A DNA stretch of 64,000 nucleotides, from the NCBI RefSeq assembly GCF_007859315.1, contig NZ_VOHA01000008.1, forward strand, positions 1-64,000, read 5' to 3'. Position numbers and translations under genes: made by a program. Origin of the DNA: Reyranella sp. CPCC 100927 (GTDB taxonomy: Bacteria > Pseudomonadota > Alphaproteobacteria > Reyranellales > Reyranellaceae). Below the pieces are notes generated by a model, which saw only the letters and a program-made list of their open reading frames with translations, was not told the DNA's origin and made no database searches. Positions 63,733 to 64,000 of the stretch are shown one piece after another. The stretch's first letter is position 1. Each line of letters begins with the position of its first letter.

Positions 63733-64000
63733 CTAGAACCCGTAGAGCGTCGCCGGGTTGGTGACGAGGATGCGCTTGCGCAGCGTTGGATCCGGCGCCC
63801 AGCGGCCCAGGATCTCCAAGGTCTCGCCGGTGCGCATCATGCGCCGGCCGAAATGCACATGCGGCCAGTCGCTGCCCCACAGCATGCGATCGGGGGCGGC
63901 AGCCAAGAGGGCCTGGGCCAGCGGATCGATATCGGTCCAGTCGCGCGCCTGCGCACTGGCCCGATAGGCGCCGGAAAGTTTCACCCAACAGCGGCCGCCC
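63733..64000 (-). CDS. Amidohydrolase-family (metal-dependent hydrolase) protein, C-terminal part; truncated by the window edge
   Basis: The last 88 residues or so of an amidohydrolase_2-family protein related to 2-pyrone-4,6-dicarboxylate lactonase. It contains VKLSGAYRASAQARDWTDID, the metal-binding WGSDWPH motif and NPATLYGF at the end, all typical of the family C-terminus. The gene begins beyond position 64000. The neighbouring TRAP transporter, hydratase and IclR regulator suggest a role in breakdown of an aromatic-derived acid. Substrate unknown. Confidence 0.8.
   Translation of the reverse strand, partial: GGRCWVKLSGAYRASAQARDWTDIDPLAQALLAAAPDRMLWGSDWPHVHFGRRMMRTGETLEILGRWAPDPTLRKRILVTNPATLYGF

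Overview
The window is high-GC DNA (roughly two thirds G+C by eye). Its layout of tightly overlapping operons, LigB-type and Amn-type extradiol dioxygenases, several branched-chain-type, NitT/TauT and TRAP transporters, hydantoinase/oxoprolinase genes and dispersed palindromes of the 'CATCCCGAGCG...CGCTCGGGATG' kind points to a metabolically versatile soil or rhizosphere alphaproteobacterium (Rhodospirillales or Hyphomicrobiales-like). That placement is inference. No rRNA, tRNA or CRISPR array was seen.

Left third (1-19.2 kb): a catabolic island. A minus-strand operon (LigA-like, LigB-like, isochorismatase-family hydrolase, 2-hydroxymuconic-semialdehyde-type dehydrogenase; 3553 to 121) diverges from a GntR regulator and a five-gene branched-chain-type ABC importer (3730-9210). 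The two promoter regions share a near-identical 27-bp element. Next come a TetR gene, a TauD/TfdA dioxygenase and a NitT/TauT importer (9232-13554). A second ring-cleavage module (17006-19222) encodes AmnB, AmnA and AmnD of 2-aminophenol meta-cleavage. Divergent from it is an unusual regulator: an IclR protein fused to a 2-aminomuconate-deaminase-like RidA domain, followed at once by a large protein of unknown function.

Middle (19.2-37.1 kb): mixed functions. There is a methyltransferase, a fragment of a second amnD, a small protein with a possible caspase-like fold, an OmpA/DUF4892 protein, a LuxR regulator, tyrS preceded by what looks like a complete ribosome-mediated attenuator, an orphan oligopeptide-type binding protein, two adenylate-forming ligases, two nitronate monooxygenases, an orphan branched-chain-type binding protein, an SDR enzyme, and LysR, TetR and MarR regulators.

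Right (37.1-64 kb): hydantoinase-type HyuA/HyuB; a phosphonopyruvate-hydrolase-like enzyme; an accessory patch (DUF3987 ATPase carrying an in-frame palindromic insertion, a VapBC module with a dead toxin, a nucleotidyltransferase-like gene); an acyl-CoA dehydrogenase/TetR pair; a TetR-MFS-acetylpolyamine-amidohydrolase-EamA operon; a lower-GC aroE between inverted repeat copies; an HyuA-like/permease/metallopeptidase operon; PhyH; and a TRAP transporter with a hydratase, an IclR regulator and the end of an amidohydrolase.

The two observations most worth following are the IclR-RidA fusion beside the amn genes and the tyrS leader-peptide attenuator.
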